Part shown: one piece after another, positions 28,728 to 38,413 of the stretch
Layout: the number at the start of each line of letters is the position of its first letter
Numbering within the stretch: position 1 is the stretch's first letter
Assembly: GCF_000768065.1 (NCBI RefSeq)
Contig: NZ_JRKM01000001.1
Coordinates: forward strand, 4,756,001-4,820,000
Origin: Aquabacterium sp. NJ1
GTDB taxonomy: Bacteria > Pseudomonadota > Gammaproteobacteria > Burkholderiales > Burkholderiaceae_C
Length of the DNA: 64,000 nucleotides
Direction: 5' to 3'
Notes under the pieces: generated by a model
What the model saw: only the letters and a program-made list of their open reading frames with translations
Databases searched by the model: none
What the model was told of the DNA's origin: nothing
Position numbers and translations under genes: made by a program

Positions 28728-29672
28728 ATGACTGATGCCCGCTCCTCCCTGATCATCTTCAGCCCCTCCGGCATCGTGCCGACGGCTGCCCCTGTTCGCA
28801 AAGCCGCCAAGCGTCTGCAGGCCTTGGGTTTTGATGCCTCGGTGGACGAGTCCGCGCTGACCAAGCACCAACGTTTTGCGGGTGACGACGATGTGCGCCT
28901 CGCGGCGATTCACCGCGTGGCTAAGGCCGCACCCGATGTGATCCTGGCCACCCGCGGTGGATATGGCTTGAGCCGCTTGCTGGACCGAATCGACTGGAAG
29001 CTGCTGGCGCGCAGTGTGGAGCGCGGATCCGCCTGGGTGGGCTACAGCGATGTGACGGCCTTGCAGTTGGGCGCTTTGGCTCACAAAGCCGCAGGCCCGG
29101 CCAAGGTGGGCGAGGGCGTGAGCGCGGGCTTCTGGGCCGGCCCCATGGCCTGTGACGATTTCGGTCGCGCAGACAGCCTGGAGGGGGGGGATGACGTCAC
29201 CCAGGATTGTTTTGTGGAAGCCATGACCGGCGAGCTGGAGGCCGTGGGCTTTCGCACTGAACATGGCGCCGATGGGCTGGAGGTCAGCGGGCGCTTGTGG
29301 GGCGGCAACCTGGCCATCGTTCAGGCCATGCTGGGCACGCCGCATTTCCCCAAGATCAAGGGCGGCGTATTGTTCCTGGAAGACGTCAACGAGCACCCCT
29401 ATCGCATCGAGCGCGCCCTGCTGCAATTGCATCAGGCGGGTGTGCTGGCGCAGCAAAAAGCCATCGTGCTGGGGGCCTTCACCGAGTACCGGAAGTCGCC
29501 GCTGGACCGGGGTTACAACCTCAAGTCGGTCATCGCCTACCTGCACACGCAGGTCAAGACGCCCATCCTGACCGGGCTGCCTTTTGGTCATGTCCCCGTG
29601 AAGCTCAGCTTGCCCCTGGGGCGCCAGGTCAACCTGGTGGTGCAAGGGCGCGACGCTTTTGTGATGTGGTGA
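28728..29672 (+). CDS. ldcA: Muramoyltetrapeptide LD-carboxypeptidase (S66)
   Basis: Cytosolic serine peptidase of 314 residues that removes the terminal D-Ala from murein tetrapeptides in peptidoglycan recycling. The S66 features are ATRGGYGLSRLLDRIDW, the nucleophile in VGYSDVTAL, GRLWGGNLAIVQAMLGTPH, the Glu in FLEDVNEHPYRIERAL and the His in GLPFGHVPVKLSLPLG. No signal peptide. It may be co-transcribed with the upstream small exported protein. Confidence 0.95.
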   Translation: MTDARSSLIIFSPSGIVPTAAPVRKAAKRLQALGFDASVDESALTKHQRFAGDDDVRLAAIHRVAKAAPDVILATRGGYGLSRLLDRIDWKLLARSVERGSAWVGYSDVTALQLGALAHKAAGPAKVGEGVSAGFWAGPMACDDFGRADSLEGGDDVTQDCFVEAMTGELEAVGFRTEHGADGLEVSGRLWGGNLAIVQAMLGTPHFPKIKGGVLFLEDVNEHPYRIERALLQLHQAGVLAQQKAIVLGAFTEYRKSPLDRGYNLKSVIAYLHTQVKTPILTGLPFGHVPVKLSLPLGRQVNLVVQGRDAFVMW

Positions 29673-29791
29673 TCCCCCTGGGCTGAAGCGCCTGCAAGCC
29701 AAGCCACAATAGGCTCATGCACATTTGGCTGGAAAGCATTCTCCGCGCATCCAACGGGCTGGCTGTTCTCGGGCGAGCCTGGCGAGCGCCG

Positions 29792-32011
29792 ATGCGCCTG
29801 CTGCTGCTCGGCTTGCTGGCAGGCGCCTTGCAAGCTTGCAACAACAGCCCGTACCCTGAAGGCGCCGCCGACAGCAACACGCTGTACACGGCGTTCAACG
29901 AGCGCTCCCCGCGCTACCTGGACCCGACCTCGTCCTACAGCAGCAACGAAACGCCATACACCTACCAGATCTACGAGCCGCTGTACGCCTACCATTACCT
30001 CAAGCGCCCTTACACCTTGATCCCCAGGGCGGCCCAGGCGGTGGTGGCGCCCCACTACATCGGCAAGCAAGGGCAGGCCTTGCCGGACGATGCGCCCGCA
30101 GACCAGATCGCCGAGAGCGTGTATGAGGTCAAACTCAAACCCGGCATCCAGTTTGCGCCGCACCCGGCCTTTGCCAAGGATGCGCAAGGCCATTACCTGT
30201 ATCACCACCTCACGCGCGAGCAGGTTGGCGGCAAGCGCAGCCCCTGGCAGTTTGAACATCAGGGCACGCGCGAGCTGGTGGCCGAAGACTATGTCTACGC
30301 CATCAAGCGCCACGCCACCACGCGCACGGCCGCGCCCGTGTTCGGTACTTTCTCGGAGTATGTGGTGGGCCTGGCCGATTACGGCAAGCTGATCCGCGCC
30401 GAAGACAAGAAGCTGCGTGCCGGCCTGCCGCCCTCTGCACGCGACAAACCTTTCCTCGACTTCCGCAAATGGCCGCTGGCAGGCGCGCAGGCCGTGGACA
30501 AGTACACCCTGCGCATCCGCATCATGGGCAAGTACCCGCAGTGGAAGTACTGGATGGCCATGACCTTCCTGGCGCCCGTGCCCTGGGAGGCCGATGCCTT
30601 CTACGCGCAGCCTGGCATGGCTGACAACGGCCTGTCGCTCAACACCTGGCCGGTGGGCACGGGGCCTTACATGATGTGGGACTACGTGCAGGACCGCCGC
30701 CACGTGCTCAAGCGCAATCCCAACTATCGGGGTGAGCCTTATCCCTGCGAAGGCACGGCCCAGGACAAGGCTGAAGGCCGCCTGGCCGATTGTGGCAAGC
30801 GCACCCCATTCATCGACACCATCGTCTTCAACATCGAAAAGGAAGCGGTACCCCAGGACACCAAGTTCCGCCAGGGTTATCTGGACATCCCCGAGTTCGA
30901 CCAGATGAGCTACGGCACGGCCTACAAGATCCAGATGGAAGACTCGCCGGATTTCAACAAGGAGTTCACCGACAAGGGCATCGTGCTGGCGCGCAATGTG
31001 GACTTGTCCAGCAAGTACATGGGCTTCAACTGGCTGGACCCGGTCGTGGGGCAGGGCGACACGCCCGAGCAGCGCGTGCGCAACCGCAAGCTGCGCCAGG
31101 CCTTGTCGATCGCCATCGACTGGGACGAGTACAACCGCATCTTCCCCAAGGCGGCGGGTGAAGTGGCCCAGGGGCCGCTGCCAGGTGGGGTATTTGGCTC
31201 CCGCCACGGTACGCCTGAGGGGCTCAACCCCGTGACGCACAAGCTGGTCAATGGCCTGATCGTGCGCCGCCCCATCGAGGACGCCAAGAAGCTGCTGGCC
31301 GAGGCCGGCTACCCCGATGGCCGCGACGCCAAGACCGGCAAGCCGCTGGTGCTCAACTATGACTACGGCGCGCCCGCCACGCCAGAGGCCAAGGCCACGC
31401 TGGACTGGACGAGCAAGCAGTTCGCCAAGCTCGGCATCCAGCTGGAAATTCGCGCCACGGACTACAACCAGTTCCAGGACAAGGTACGCCGCGGCAAGCA
31501 CCAGATCTTCAGCTGGGGCTGGTTGGCCGACTACCCGGATGCCGAGAACTTCCTCTTCCTGCTTTACGGCCCGGGCGCCAAGTCCGTGCACGATGGCGAG
31601 AACGCCGCCAACTACCAGAACCCCGAGTACGACAGGCTGTATGCCAAGCTGCGCTTCATGGACGACGGCCCGGCCAAGCAGGCCGTGATCGACCAGATGG
31701 TGCGCATCCTGCAAGAAGATGCGCCATGGTCATGGGGCTACTTCCCGTATGCCTCGGGGGCGTACCACCGCTGGGTGCACAACGGCAAGCCAAGCATCAT
31801 GGTGCGCGACCAGGCCCAGTACTACCGCATCGACACCGCCGAGCGGGCACGCAGCCTGCGAGAATGGAACAAGCCGATCTACTGGCCGCTGGCCCTGCTG
31901 GTGCTGGTGCTGGCCGGCATGGGCTGGTGGGCTGTGCGCATGATCAGAGCCCGCGAAATGCAGACGGCGCAACCGCCTGATGCGAGCGGTTCCTTGAGCA
32001 AGGGGCGTTGA
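29792..32011 (+). CDS. Peptide ABC transporter substrate-binding lipoprotein (family 5)
   Basis: 739 residues from ATG 29792, which gives a short lipoprotein signal (MRLLLLGLLAGALQA then Cys16). An upstream ATG at 29717 would add 25 residues. The SBP_bac_5 fold is shown by YQIYEPLYAYHYLK, VYEVKLKPGIQFAPHPAF, GTGPYMMWDYVQDRRHVLKRNPNYRGEPYP and NRKLRQALSIAIDWDEYN. It is larger than usual OppA/YejA (about 540-600) and has an extra C-terminal membrane span (PLALLVLVLAGMGWWAVRMI), so it would be held at both ends. First gene of a four-gene importer. Confidence 0.92.
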   Translation: MRLLLLGLLAGALQACNNSPYPEGAADSNTLYTAFNERSPRYLDPTSSYSSNETPYTYQIYEPLYAYHYLKRPYTLIPRAAQAVVAPHYIGKQGQALPDDAPADQIAESVYEVKLKPGIQFAPHPAFAKDAQGHYLYHHLTREQVGGKRSPWQFEHQGTRELVAEDYVYAIKRHATTRTAAPVFGTFSEYVVGLADYGKLIRAEDKKLRAGLPPSARDKPFLDFRKWPLAGAQAVDKYTLRIRIMGKYPQWKYWMAMTFLAPVPWEADAFYAQPGMADNGLSLNTWPVGTGPYMMWDYVQDRRHVLKRNPNYRGEPYPCEGTAQDKAEGRLADCGKRTPFIDTIVFNIEKEAVPQDTKFRQGYLDIPEFDQMSYGTAYKIQMEDSPDFNKEFTDKGIVLARNVDLSSKYMGFNWLDPVVGQGDTPEQRVRNRKLRQALSIAIDWDEYNRIFPKAAGEVAQGPLPGGVFGSRHGTPEGLNPVTHKLVNGLIVRRPIEDAKKLLAEAGYPDGRDAKTGKPLVLNYDYGAPATPEAKATLDWTSKQFAKLGIQLEIRATDYNQFQDKVRRGKHQIFSWGWLADYPDAENFLFLLYGPGAKSVHDGENAANYQNPEYDRLYAKLRFMDDGPAKQAVIDQMVRILQEDAPWSWGYFPYASGAYHRWVHNGKPSIMVRDQAQYYRIDTAERARSLREWNKPIYWPLALLVLVLAGMGWWAVRMIRAREMQTAQPPDASGSLSKGR

Positions 32012-32994
32012 TGCTGAACTATGTGCTGCGCCGACTGGCTTATGGCTTGCTGATCCTCATCGGCGTCAACCTCATCACCTTCGTGCTCTTCTTCACGGTC
32101 AACACGCCGGATGACATGGCGCGCCTGAACATTGGCGGCAAGCGTGTCACACCGGACCAGATCGAGAAGTGGAAGGTCGAGCGCGGCTATGACAAGCCCC
32201 TGCTGTTCAACGACAAGTTGAGTGGCGCCGACAAGCTGACCGAAACCGTGTTCTGGGATCGATCTGTGTCGCTGTTCAAGTTCGATTTCGGGCGGGCAGA
32301 CAATGCCAGCGCCGGCGACATCGGCTACCAGATCCGCCAGCGCATGGGGGTGAGCCTGCAGCTGACGGTGCCCCTGTTCCTGCTGGGCCTGCTGGCCAGT
32401 GTGATCTTTGCCCTGTGGCTGGTGATGTTCCGCGGGACGCGCATCGATTTCTGGGGCGTGGTGGCCTGCGTGTTCATGATGTCGATCTCCAGCCTGATCT
32501 ACATCATTGCCGGGCAGTTCCTGTTTTCACGCATGGCCAGGCTGGCGCCCATCTCGGGTTACGCCAATGGCCTGGATGCCTTGCGCTTTCTGGTACTGCC
32601 GATCGGCTTGATGCTGCTGGCCAGTCTGGCCGGGCAGGCCCGTTTCTACCGCACGCTCTTTCTGGAGGAGGCGGGCAAGGACTATGTGCGCACCGCGCGG
32701 GCCAAGGGCCTGGGCGAAGTGCGCGTGATGCGTGCACACGTGCTGCGCAACGCCATGCTGCCCATCATCACCAGCGCGGGTGGCCTGCTGCCGGGCCTGT
32801 TCATGGGCGGGCTGCTGACGGAGAGTTTCTTCGGCATCCCCGGCCTGGGCGCTTACACCATTGATGCCATTGCCAGTCAGGATTTCGCCATCGTGCGTTC
32901 GATGGTGTTTCTGGGGGCTGTGCTGTACATCCTCTCCAACATCCTGATCGATGTGGCCTATACCTGGGCTGATCCTCGGGTCCGGATGCAATAA
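32011..32994 (+). CDS. Peptide ABC transporter permease (YejB/OppB-like)
   Basis: 327-residue permease. The N-terminal MLNYVLRRLAYGLLILIGVNLITFVLFF is the OppB-type start, and the EAA loop is DYVRTARAKGLGEVRVMRAHVLRNAMLPIIT. About six membrane spans. The ATG overlaps the substrate-binding gene's stop by one base (TGATG). A soluble segment between the first two spans (MARLNIGGKRVTPDQIEKWKVERGYDKP) resembles the YejB/OppB periplasmic insert. Confidence 0.93.
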   Translation: MLNYVLRRLAYGLLILIGVNLITFVLFFTVNTPDDMARLNIGGKRVTPDQIEKWKVERGYDKPLLFNDKLSGADKLTETVFWDRSVSLFKFDFGRADNASAGDIGYQIRQRMGVSLQLTVPLFLLGLLASVIFALWLVMFRGTRIDFWGVVACVFMMSISSLIYIIAGQFLFSRMARLAPISGYANGLDALRFLVLPIGLMLLASLAGQARFYRTLFLEEAGKDYVRTARAKGLGEVRVMRAHVLRNAMLPIITSAGGLLPGLFMGGLLTESFFGIPGLGAYTIDAIASQDFAIVRSMVFLGAVLYILSNILIDVAYTWADPRVRMQ

Positions 32995-33007
32995 GGCGGG
33001 AACGCAC

Positions 33008-34447
33008 ATGGGATTCAAGGCCGTCGTTTTGTGGACCGATGTGGTGCTGTGGCTCATGCTGATCGGGCTGGTGCAGTACGTTCGCGTGGTGCGTAGGGAT
33101 GAGGCTCTGCGGGCGACCTGGCAGCGCGTGTTCGTGACGCCCGCCGGCATGGCCTCGGCCGTGGTGCTGGTCGTGATGCTGGCCGTGACCCTGGCCGACA
33201 GCCTGCATTTCAGGCTGGCCTTGCCCGCGGTCAATGGTGGAGCCCAGGCCTATGACACGCGCACCCTTTCTGTGCTGGATCTGGGCTTGCGCAAGCTCAT
33301 CGACAGCCGCGAGAACAGCTATTCCAGGCCCTTGGCCACTTACGGCTTCACCAAGGAAACCGTGCCACCCAAGCTGGGTGAAAAGCCGGTGCTGGACGAG
33401 AACGGCCTGCCGGCCTTGCCCAAGCGGGTCTTCCCGCGCTTGAAGCATGGTGGCGCTGGCCTGCAGGATGCCGAAAGAGATTGGGCGCCCGATGTGGCGC
33501 AGCGCCTGCTGGCCGGAACGGCTGGTGGTGTGGCGGTGGCCTTGCTGCTGTTTGCCTTGTGGCGCAAGCGCATGGGCGAGGACAACCCCCTGGCCTGGCG
33601 CGCTGCCTGGATGACCGCCAGCTGCATGGCGCTGTTGTTGTCCTGGGGTGTTGCATTGAGTTGGGGGCAGGGCTACCACGTGCTGGGCACCGACCGCACG
33701 GGCAACGATGTGCTCTACAGCACCATCAAGAGCATCCGCACCGCCTTCGTGATTGGCAGCCTGGCGACCATCGCCACCATCCCGTTGGCATTGGCCTTCG
33801 GGATCGCGGCGGGTTACTTCAAAGGTTGGGTGGACGACGTGATCCAGTACATCTACACCGTGCTGTCCTCGGTGCCCAACATCCTGCTGATCGCGGCGTG
33901 CGTGCTGATGATGCAGGTGTTCATCGACAAGCACCCGGAGCTGTTCGAGACCGGCCTGGAGCGTGCCGATCTCAAGATCTTCCTGCTGTGCGTGATCCTG
34001 GGCGTGACAGGCTGGGCGGGGCTGTGCCGTCTGCTGCGCGCCGAAACCCTCAAACTGCGAGAGCTCGAATACGTGCAGGCGGCCACGGCCTTTGGGGCCA
34101 CGCCATGGCGCATCATGCGCCGCCACATCCTGCCCAATGTCATGCACCTGGTGCTGATCACCACGGTCATCGAGTTCTCGGGGCTGATCCTGTACGAGGC
34201 GGTGTTGTCTTATGTCGGCATTGGCGTGGACCCGTCCATGAACAGTTTTGGCGGCATGATCAACCAGGCGCGTGGCGAGATGTCGCGTGACCCGGTCGTG
34301 TGGTGGTCCTTCGCCTCGGCCTTCGTGTTCATGGTGAGCATCGTGCTGGCTGCCAACCTGTTTGCCGACGCCGTGCGTGATGCCTTCGACCCGCGCGCCC
34401 GTGTCTATCGCCCCGTCAAACCCTCGGCCAAGGCCGTGACCGCCTGA
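33008..34447 (+). CDS. Peptide ABC transporter permease, extended (YejE/OppC-like)
   Basis: 479 residues, well above the roughly 300-340 of OppC/YejE. The N-terminal 220 residues hold extra spans and a large soluble insert (about 67-165). The OppC core starts near GYHVLGTDRTGNDVLYSTIKSIRTAF, with the EAA loop LEYVQAATAFGATPWRIMRRHILPNVMHLVLI. The start at 33008 follows GGCGGGAACGC. It pairs with the preceding permease to form the membrane channel. Confidence 0.92.
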   Translation: MGFKAVVLWTDVVLWLMLIGLVQYVRVVRRDEALRATWQRVFVTPAGMASAVVLVVMLAVTLADSLHFRLALPAVNGGAQAYDTRTLSVLDLGLRKLIDSRENSYSRPLATYGFTKETVPPKLGEKPVLDENGLPALPKRVFPRLKHGGAGLQDAERDWAPDVAQRLLAGTAGGVAVALLLFALWRKRMGEDNPLAWRAAWMTASCMALLLSWGVALSWGQGYHVLGTDRTGNDVLYSTIKSIRTAFVIGSLATIATIPLALAFGIAAGYFKGWVDDVIQYIYTVLSSVPNILLIAACVLMMQVFIDKHPELFETGLERADLKIFLLCVILGVTGWAGLCRLLRAETLKLRELEYVQAATAFGATPWRIMRRHILPNVMHLVLITTVIEFSGLILYEAVLSYVGIGVDPSMNSFGGMINQARGEMSRDPVVWWSFASAFVFMVSIVLAANLFADAVRDAFDPRARVYRPVKPSAKAVTA

Positions 34448-34459
34448 GGACCAAGCCCC

Positions 34460-36319
34460 ATGCTGCAACTGCAAGATCTGCAAGTGGTGCTGGAGGCCGA
34501 TGCGGGCCTGGTGAAGGCGCTCGACGGCATCAGCCTGACGCTGCAACGTGGCGAGACCTTTGCCCTGGTGGGCGAGTCCGGCTGCGGCAAGAGCATGACG
34601 GCCCTGGCGATCATGCGCTTGTTGCCAGACAACGGCCGTATTGCGCGTGGCCGCGTGGCCTTGAGCAACCACGTGCCGGATGCCAAACCCACCGAGTTGT
34701 TGTCCCTTCCCGAGTCCAGCATGCGCAAGGTTCGCGGCGGGCGCGTGGGCATCATCTTCCAGGAGCCCGCCACCAGCCTGAACCCGGTCATGCGGGTGGG
34801 CGACCAGATCGTGGAGGCCATCGAAGCGCACACCAGTCTGCGCGGCGCATCCGCGCGTCGCAAGGCGGTCGAGTGGCTCAAGCGCGTCGGCATCCCGGAG
34901 CCTGAGCGCCGCGTTCACAGCTACCCCTTCGAGATGAGTGGAGGGCAGAAGCAGCGCGTGATGATCGCCATGACGCTGGCCGCCGAGCCCGATTTCCTGA
35001 TCGCCGACGAGCCCACCACCGCGCTGGACGTCACCATCCAGAAGCAGGTGCTCGATTTGCTCAAGGCGCTGCAGAGCGAGCGCCAGTTGGGCCTGCTGCT
35101 GATCACCCATGATCTGGCCGTGGTGGCCGACATGGCGCACCGCGTGGCCCTGATGTACGCCGGGCAGATCATCGAAGAGGCACCCGCCCCCACCTTTTTC
35201 AAGCAACCCCGTCACCCGTATGCGCGCAGCCTGTTGCAAGCCTTGCCGGATGCCGCCTTGCGGGGGAAGCGGCTGGCGGCCATCAGCGGCACGGTGCCGC
35301 CCTTGTGGCAGGCATTCGTCGGCTGCCGGTTTGCGCCCCGCTGCGAGCGCGCCCAGGCGCAATGTCAGACACAAGCCCCGCATCTCGAGGCCAATGGCGG
35401 CAGCGTGGTTCGTTGCTGGTTCCCGATCGAGTCAGGCCAAGGGGCGACGGTCGTCCAGGCCAGCGAGCGTGAGCAGCCTTTCAGCCAGGCCGAATCGGTG
35501 GCCGAACAGCTGCTGGAAGTCAAAGGGCTGAACGTGCGTTTCACCTCAGGCGGCGGGCTGTTGCGGCCGCGCCATGTCGTGCAGGCCGTGTCAGACGTGT
35601 CTTTTGGTGTTCAGGCTGGCCGCACGCTGGCGCTGGTCGGCGAGTCCGGCTGCGGCAAGACCACGACGGGCCGTGCCATCGTGCAGCTGCTGCGCGGGCA
35701 GCCTCACATCGAGGTGTCTGGCGAGGCCTGGCTGACAACGGATCAGGGCCGCCAGAACCTGTTTGCCATGCAGCAGGCCGCGTTGCTCAGCGCGCGCCGC
35801 TCGGTGCAGATGGTGTTCCAGGACCCGTTCGCGTCCTTGAACCCACGCATGCGCGTGCAAGACATCCTGCAGGAGGGGTTGCTGATCCTGCGCCCTGACT
35901 GGTCGGCTGATCAACGCATGGCCCGTGTCCGCGAACTGGTTGAGCGTGTGGGCCTGCGTTCGGATGCGCTGCAACGCTTCCCGCATGAGTTCTCGGGTGG
36001 GCAGCGCCAGCGTCTGGCCATTGCGCGCGCGCTGGCGGTGGAGCCTCGGGTGCTGGTGTGTGATGAGCCCACCTCTGCGCTGGACGTGTCCGTTCAGGCG
36101 CAGATCCTCAATCTGTTGCGCGAACTGCAGCAGCAACTGGGGCTGGGCATGCTGTTCATCACCCACAACATGGGCGTGGTGGCTTATCTGGCTGACCACG
36201 TGGCGGTGATGCAGCAGGGCAAGGTGGTGGAGCAGGGCGAGGCGCAAGCGGTGCTTGAAGCACCGCAGCACGATTACACCAGGACGCTGCTGGCCGCCGT
36301 GCCTCGCCGCCCCGTCTGA
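34460..36319 (+). CDS. Peptide ABC transporter, fused double ATPase (YejF-like)
   Basis: 619 residues with two complete ABC cassettes. Cassette 1 has Walker A GESGCGKS at 38-45, signature SGGQKQR and Walker B LIADEPTTALD. An oligopeptide-transporter C-terminal Cys-rich segment (CRFAPRCERAQAQC) closes it. Cassette 2 has Walker A GESGCGKT at 394-401, SGGQRQR and LVCDEPTSALD. A single-chain double ATPase with the gene order SBP-permease-permease-ATPase is the arrangement of YejABEF, which imports oligopeptides and microcin C in E. coli. The ligand here is unknown. It ends 5 bases from a convergent gene. Confidence 0.95.
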   Translation: MLQLQDLQVVLEADAGLVKALDGISLTLQRGETFALVGESGCGKSMTALAIMRLLPDNGRIARGRVALSNHVPDAKPTELLSLPESSMRKVRGGRVGIIFQEPATSLNPVMRVGDQIVEAIEAHTSLRGASARRKAVEWLKRVGIPEPERRVHSYPFEMSGGQKQRVMIAMTLAAEPDFLIADEPTTALDVTIQKQVLDLLKALQSERQLGLLLITHDLAVVADMAHRVALMYAGQIIEEAPAPTFFKQPRHPYARSLLQALPDAALRGKRLAAISGTVPPLWQAFVGCRFAPRCERAQAQCQTQAPHLEANGGSVVRCWFPIESGQGATVVQASEREQPFSQAESVAEQLLEVKGLNVRFTSGGGLLRPRHVVQAVSDVSFGVQAGRTLALVGESGCGKTTTGRAIVQLLRGQPHIEVSGEAWLTTDQGRQNLFAMQQAALLSARRSVQMVFQDPFASLNPRMRVQDILQEGLLILRPDWSADQRMARVRELVERVGLRSDALQRFPHEFSGGQRQRLAIARALAVEPRVLVCDEPTSALDVSVQAQILNLLRELQQQLGLGMLFITHNMGVVAYLADHVAVMQQGKVVEQGEAQAVLEAPQHDYTRTLLAAVPRRPV

Positions 36320-36324
36320 TCTGG

Positions 36325-36882
36325 TCAGTGCGCCCAGATCCAGATCTTGGTGCCCTGCATGTCGATGTTGTTGATGGCGAAGCTGCCAAACGACTGGTTG
36401 CTGTTGCCCATCGTGATGGACGCCACCGTGATGCTGGGTGTCAGGCGGCTGTCCAGGTGCGCGTTGGGGAAGGCGAACTGCACCACGTCGGATGAGCCGT
36501 CGTAAATGCCGGCGCCCGTGGGGTTGTCAACGGCGTCGTAAGGCAGCAGCTTCACCGACTCATGCACGGCGTTGCGGAAGCCGATGTACTTGGTCATCGA
36601 CTGCAGGATGGATGTGGTGATTTCGCCCGAGTCCAGGATGTCCATGGTCATCACGAACATGCCTTTGATCCCGATGTTGTTGAACGAGACCGAACCGCCG
36701 GTGGCGTCGGTGTCCTTGTAGACAAAGGAACCGATGTTGATGTTGAGGTCGCCGGCGATGGAGACGCCATCCTGGCCGCTGATTTGCCTCAGATCCTGAT
36801 CTTGAACGGGGCTCATGGCAGAGGCAGCCAGACCAAGGCCGGACAGAACGATGGCCACGGCGGAACGCTTGAACATTGTCAT
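36325..36882 (-). CDS. Exported protein with N-terminal SGQDGV motif (DUF6160-like)
   Basis: 185 residues from ATG 36882; the longer frame adds non-conserved codons. A signal peptide ([16 protein letters not shown]) is followed at once by [18 protein letters not shown]. The D/Q-x-LxxxSGQDGVxI box after the signal peptide is a feature of a family of surface or pilus-associated beta-rich proteins (DUF6160 type, from memory). The rest is rich in short strands ([27 protein letters not shown]) and lacks Cys. GGGAAAC precedes the start. Function unknown; extracellular or outer-membrane location likely. Confidence 0.7.
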   Translation of the reverse strand: MTMFKRSAVAIVLSGLGLAASAMSPVQDQDLRQISGQDGVSIAGDLNINIGSFVYKDTDATGGSVSFNNIGIKGMFVMTMDILDSGEITTSILQSMTKYIGFRNAVHESVKLLPYDAVDNPTGAGIYDGSSDVVQFAFPNAHLDSRLTPSITVASITMGNSNQSFGSFAINNIDMQGTKIWIWAH

Positions 36883-37179
36883 GTGATGTTTCCCGAAAGA
36901 GTGTGATACCTGAACCTGCATGGCTTGCAGGTGGACGTTGTCAGGTTCTGCGCACGGGAAACGGCCACAGCGGCCCTGGACAAGAGGCACAGCCGGATCA
37001 CGTTTTGGTGAACCTGATCTGTGCATCCTGACGCACATGGTCGTGCTTGCCTAGGTGATAAGCGCTTGAAACAACAGTCTGTTTGAAATGGGCTACATGA
37101 TTTTGGCGTGCTCAGGCAAAACAGGGCGCTTTGCAGAGGGTTGATGGCGCCTATTTGTTTGAAACGACTGGTGCGCCGT
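36883..37179. other. Intergenic stretch with no recognised gene
   Basis: About 300 bases between the SGQDGV protein start and the DUF4404 stop. I see no RNA gene, strong terminator or convincing promoter; the promoter of the SGQDGV gene must lie here on the minus strand. Confidence 0.4.
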
Positions 37180-37455
37180 TCAAATGCCCATCTTGCCCAG
37201 GGTGTCCATCACATCGCGCAAGGTGCTGGCCAGATAGGGGTGCTCGCTGGCAAAACGCGCTTCGATTTCCGTGGCGCGCTCCCCCAGCGATGCTTCGTCG
37301 GTGTCGCGAGCCTGAGGGCTGCCTTGTGCCAGCACTTTCTGGATGTCCTGATCCAGCGCCTGCAACTGCTGCTTGAGCTGGCCGTCAACCGGTTGCCCCG
37401 ATTCCAGTTCTGCCTGCAGCTTCTTCAACAACGCTGCCAATTCTTGTTTGTCCAT
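37180..37455 (-). CDS. DUF4404 family protein
   Basis: 91 residues from ATG 37455 (MDKQELAALLKKLQAELESG). Almost wholly helical with heptad-like Leu/Ala spacing, then an acidic middle (RDTDEASLGERATEIEARFASEHPYLASTLRDVMDTLGKMGI). The pattern matches DUF4404, small soluble helical proteins of unknown function. No signal peptide. AGAAAT lies before the start; six codons of a longer frame are disregarded. Confidence 0.75.
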   Translation of the reverse strand: MDKQELAALLKKLQAELESGQPVDGQLKQQLQALDQDIQKVLAQGSPQARDTDEASLGERATEIEARFASEHPYLASTLRDVMDTLGKMGI

Positions 37456-37543
37456 GTGATTTCTCCGGTACACGCTTTGATTCTGCCAAGCCCGCTCGGC
37501 GGTGCATAGGGCAAGGCGTCATCATCGGCGTGATCCAGGTCAT

Positions 37544-38347
37544 TCACGCGCCCAGTCTCCGTGCTTGTGGTGAAAACGCGCCGCCCTGAAGGCTGCCGCG
37601 GTGTTTTGCATACGTCTGCCTGACCCATTGCAGGGCGGGGCGGTCTCGCCATGGCGCAATGGCGGCGGCCATGCTTCGGGCGAACTGCGGGTCGCCGTAG
37701 ACAGGGTGTTCGGCCGGGCAGGCAATGGGTGCCAGCAGGGATGCGGCCGTGATGTCCGCCGCCGAGAAGCGATCCTGAACCAGGTAGATGCGCCCATCTC
37801 GCAACTGGCCTTCCAGCCAATCCATGGCTTGCGTGATGCGAGCGCGCGCAATCTCACTGTGCTTGGGTGTGATGTGCAGCTTGCGTTTGAACCCCCAGCG
37901 GATGATGGGGTAGGCGGCACGGATGAACGCGGCCTGGCCTGGCGTGGCGTGCTCCACCCACAGGCGCTTGATGTGTTCGTCGGCCGTGCCGAAGCTGTTG
38001 GCATACAGGAAGCGCGCCACGTCTTTGCCAATGGCGTCGAAGCGTTGCTCTACCTCGCGGACCTGTTTCATGCCGTTTTGGGGCAAGGCGTCCAGCGGGC
38101 CAAGGTTCTCCGCCAGCCAATCGAGGATGCGGGGGCTGTCCTGAATGGCCCGATGAGGTGTTTGCAGGATGGGCAGGGTGGTCTGCCTCCGTTTGCCCAT
38201 GCGCAGGGCTGGCACCATGTGAAAAACCGGTGTCATGCAGACCTCTCGGTAGGGGAGGCGGCTGTGGTCCAGCGTCCAGCGAATCTTTTCGCTGTAGTGC
38301 GACATGGCGAAGGTGTAGAGCGTCAGGCCAGGCGTGGCGGAGTTCAT
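37544..38347 (-). CDS. Glutathione S-transferase family protein
   Basis: 267 residues. The N-terminal thioredoxin-fold domain reads LTLYTFAMSHYSEKIRWTLDHSRLPYREV, the typical GST start with the Ser/Tyr of SHYSEK near the glutathione thiol. LPILQTPHRAIQDSPRILDWL supplies the cis-Pro and the Asp-Ser glutathione clamp. A helical C-terminal domain ends with VQDRFSAADITAASLLAP, the GST_C signature. Substrate unknown. It is divergent from the GlxA-type regulator with 66 bases between starts, so the regulator may control it. Confidence 0.88.
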   Translation of the reverse strand: MNSATPGLTLYTFAMSHYSEKIRWTLDHSRLPYREVCMTPVFHMVPALRMGKRRQTTLPILQTPHRAIQDSPRILDWLAENLGPLDALPQNGMKQVREVEQRFDAIGKDVARFLYANSFGTADEHIKRLWVEHATPGQAAFIRAAYPIIRWGFKRKLHITPKHSEIARARITQAMDWLEGQLRDGRIYLVQDRFSAADITAASLLAPIACPAEHPVYGDPQFARSMAAAIAPWRDRPALQWVRQTYAKHRGSLQGGAFSPQARRLGA

Positions 38348-38413
38348 GAGGGTGAGGGTGTGCGGGGAATGGCGCCATTCTGGTCAAGCCGCCAAATCCC
38401 TACAATTGGCGTC

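Noticed and set aside
32801..35383. 860-codon minus-strand frame opposite the ABC permease and ATPase genes
   Set aside because: Both plus-strand genes carry full conserved motifs; the reverse translation has none.
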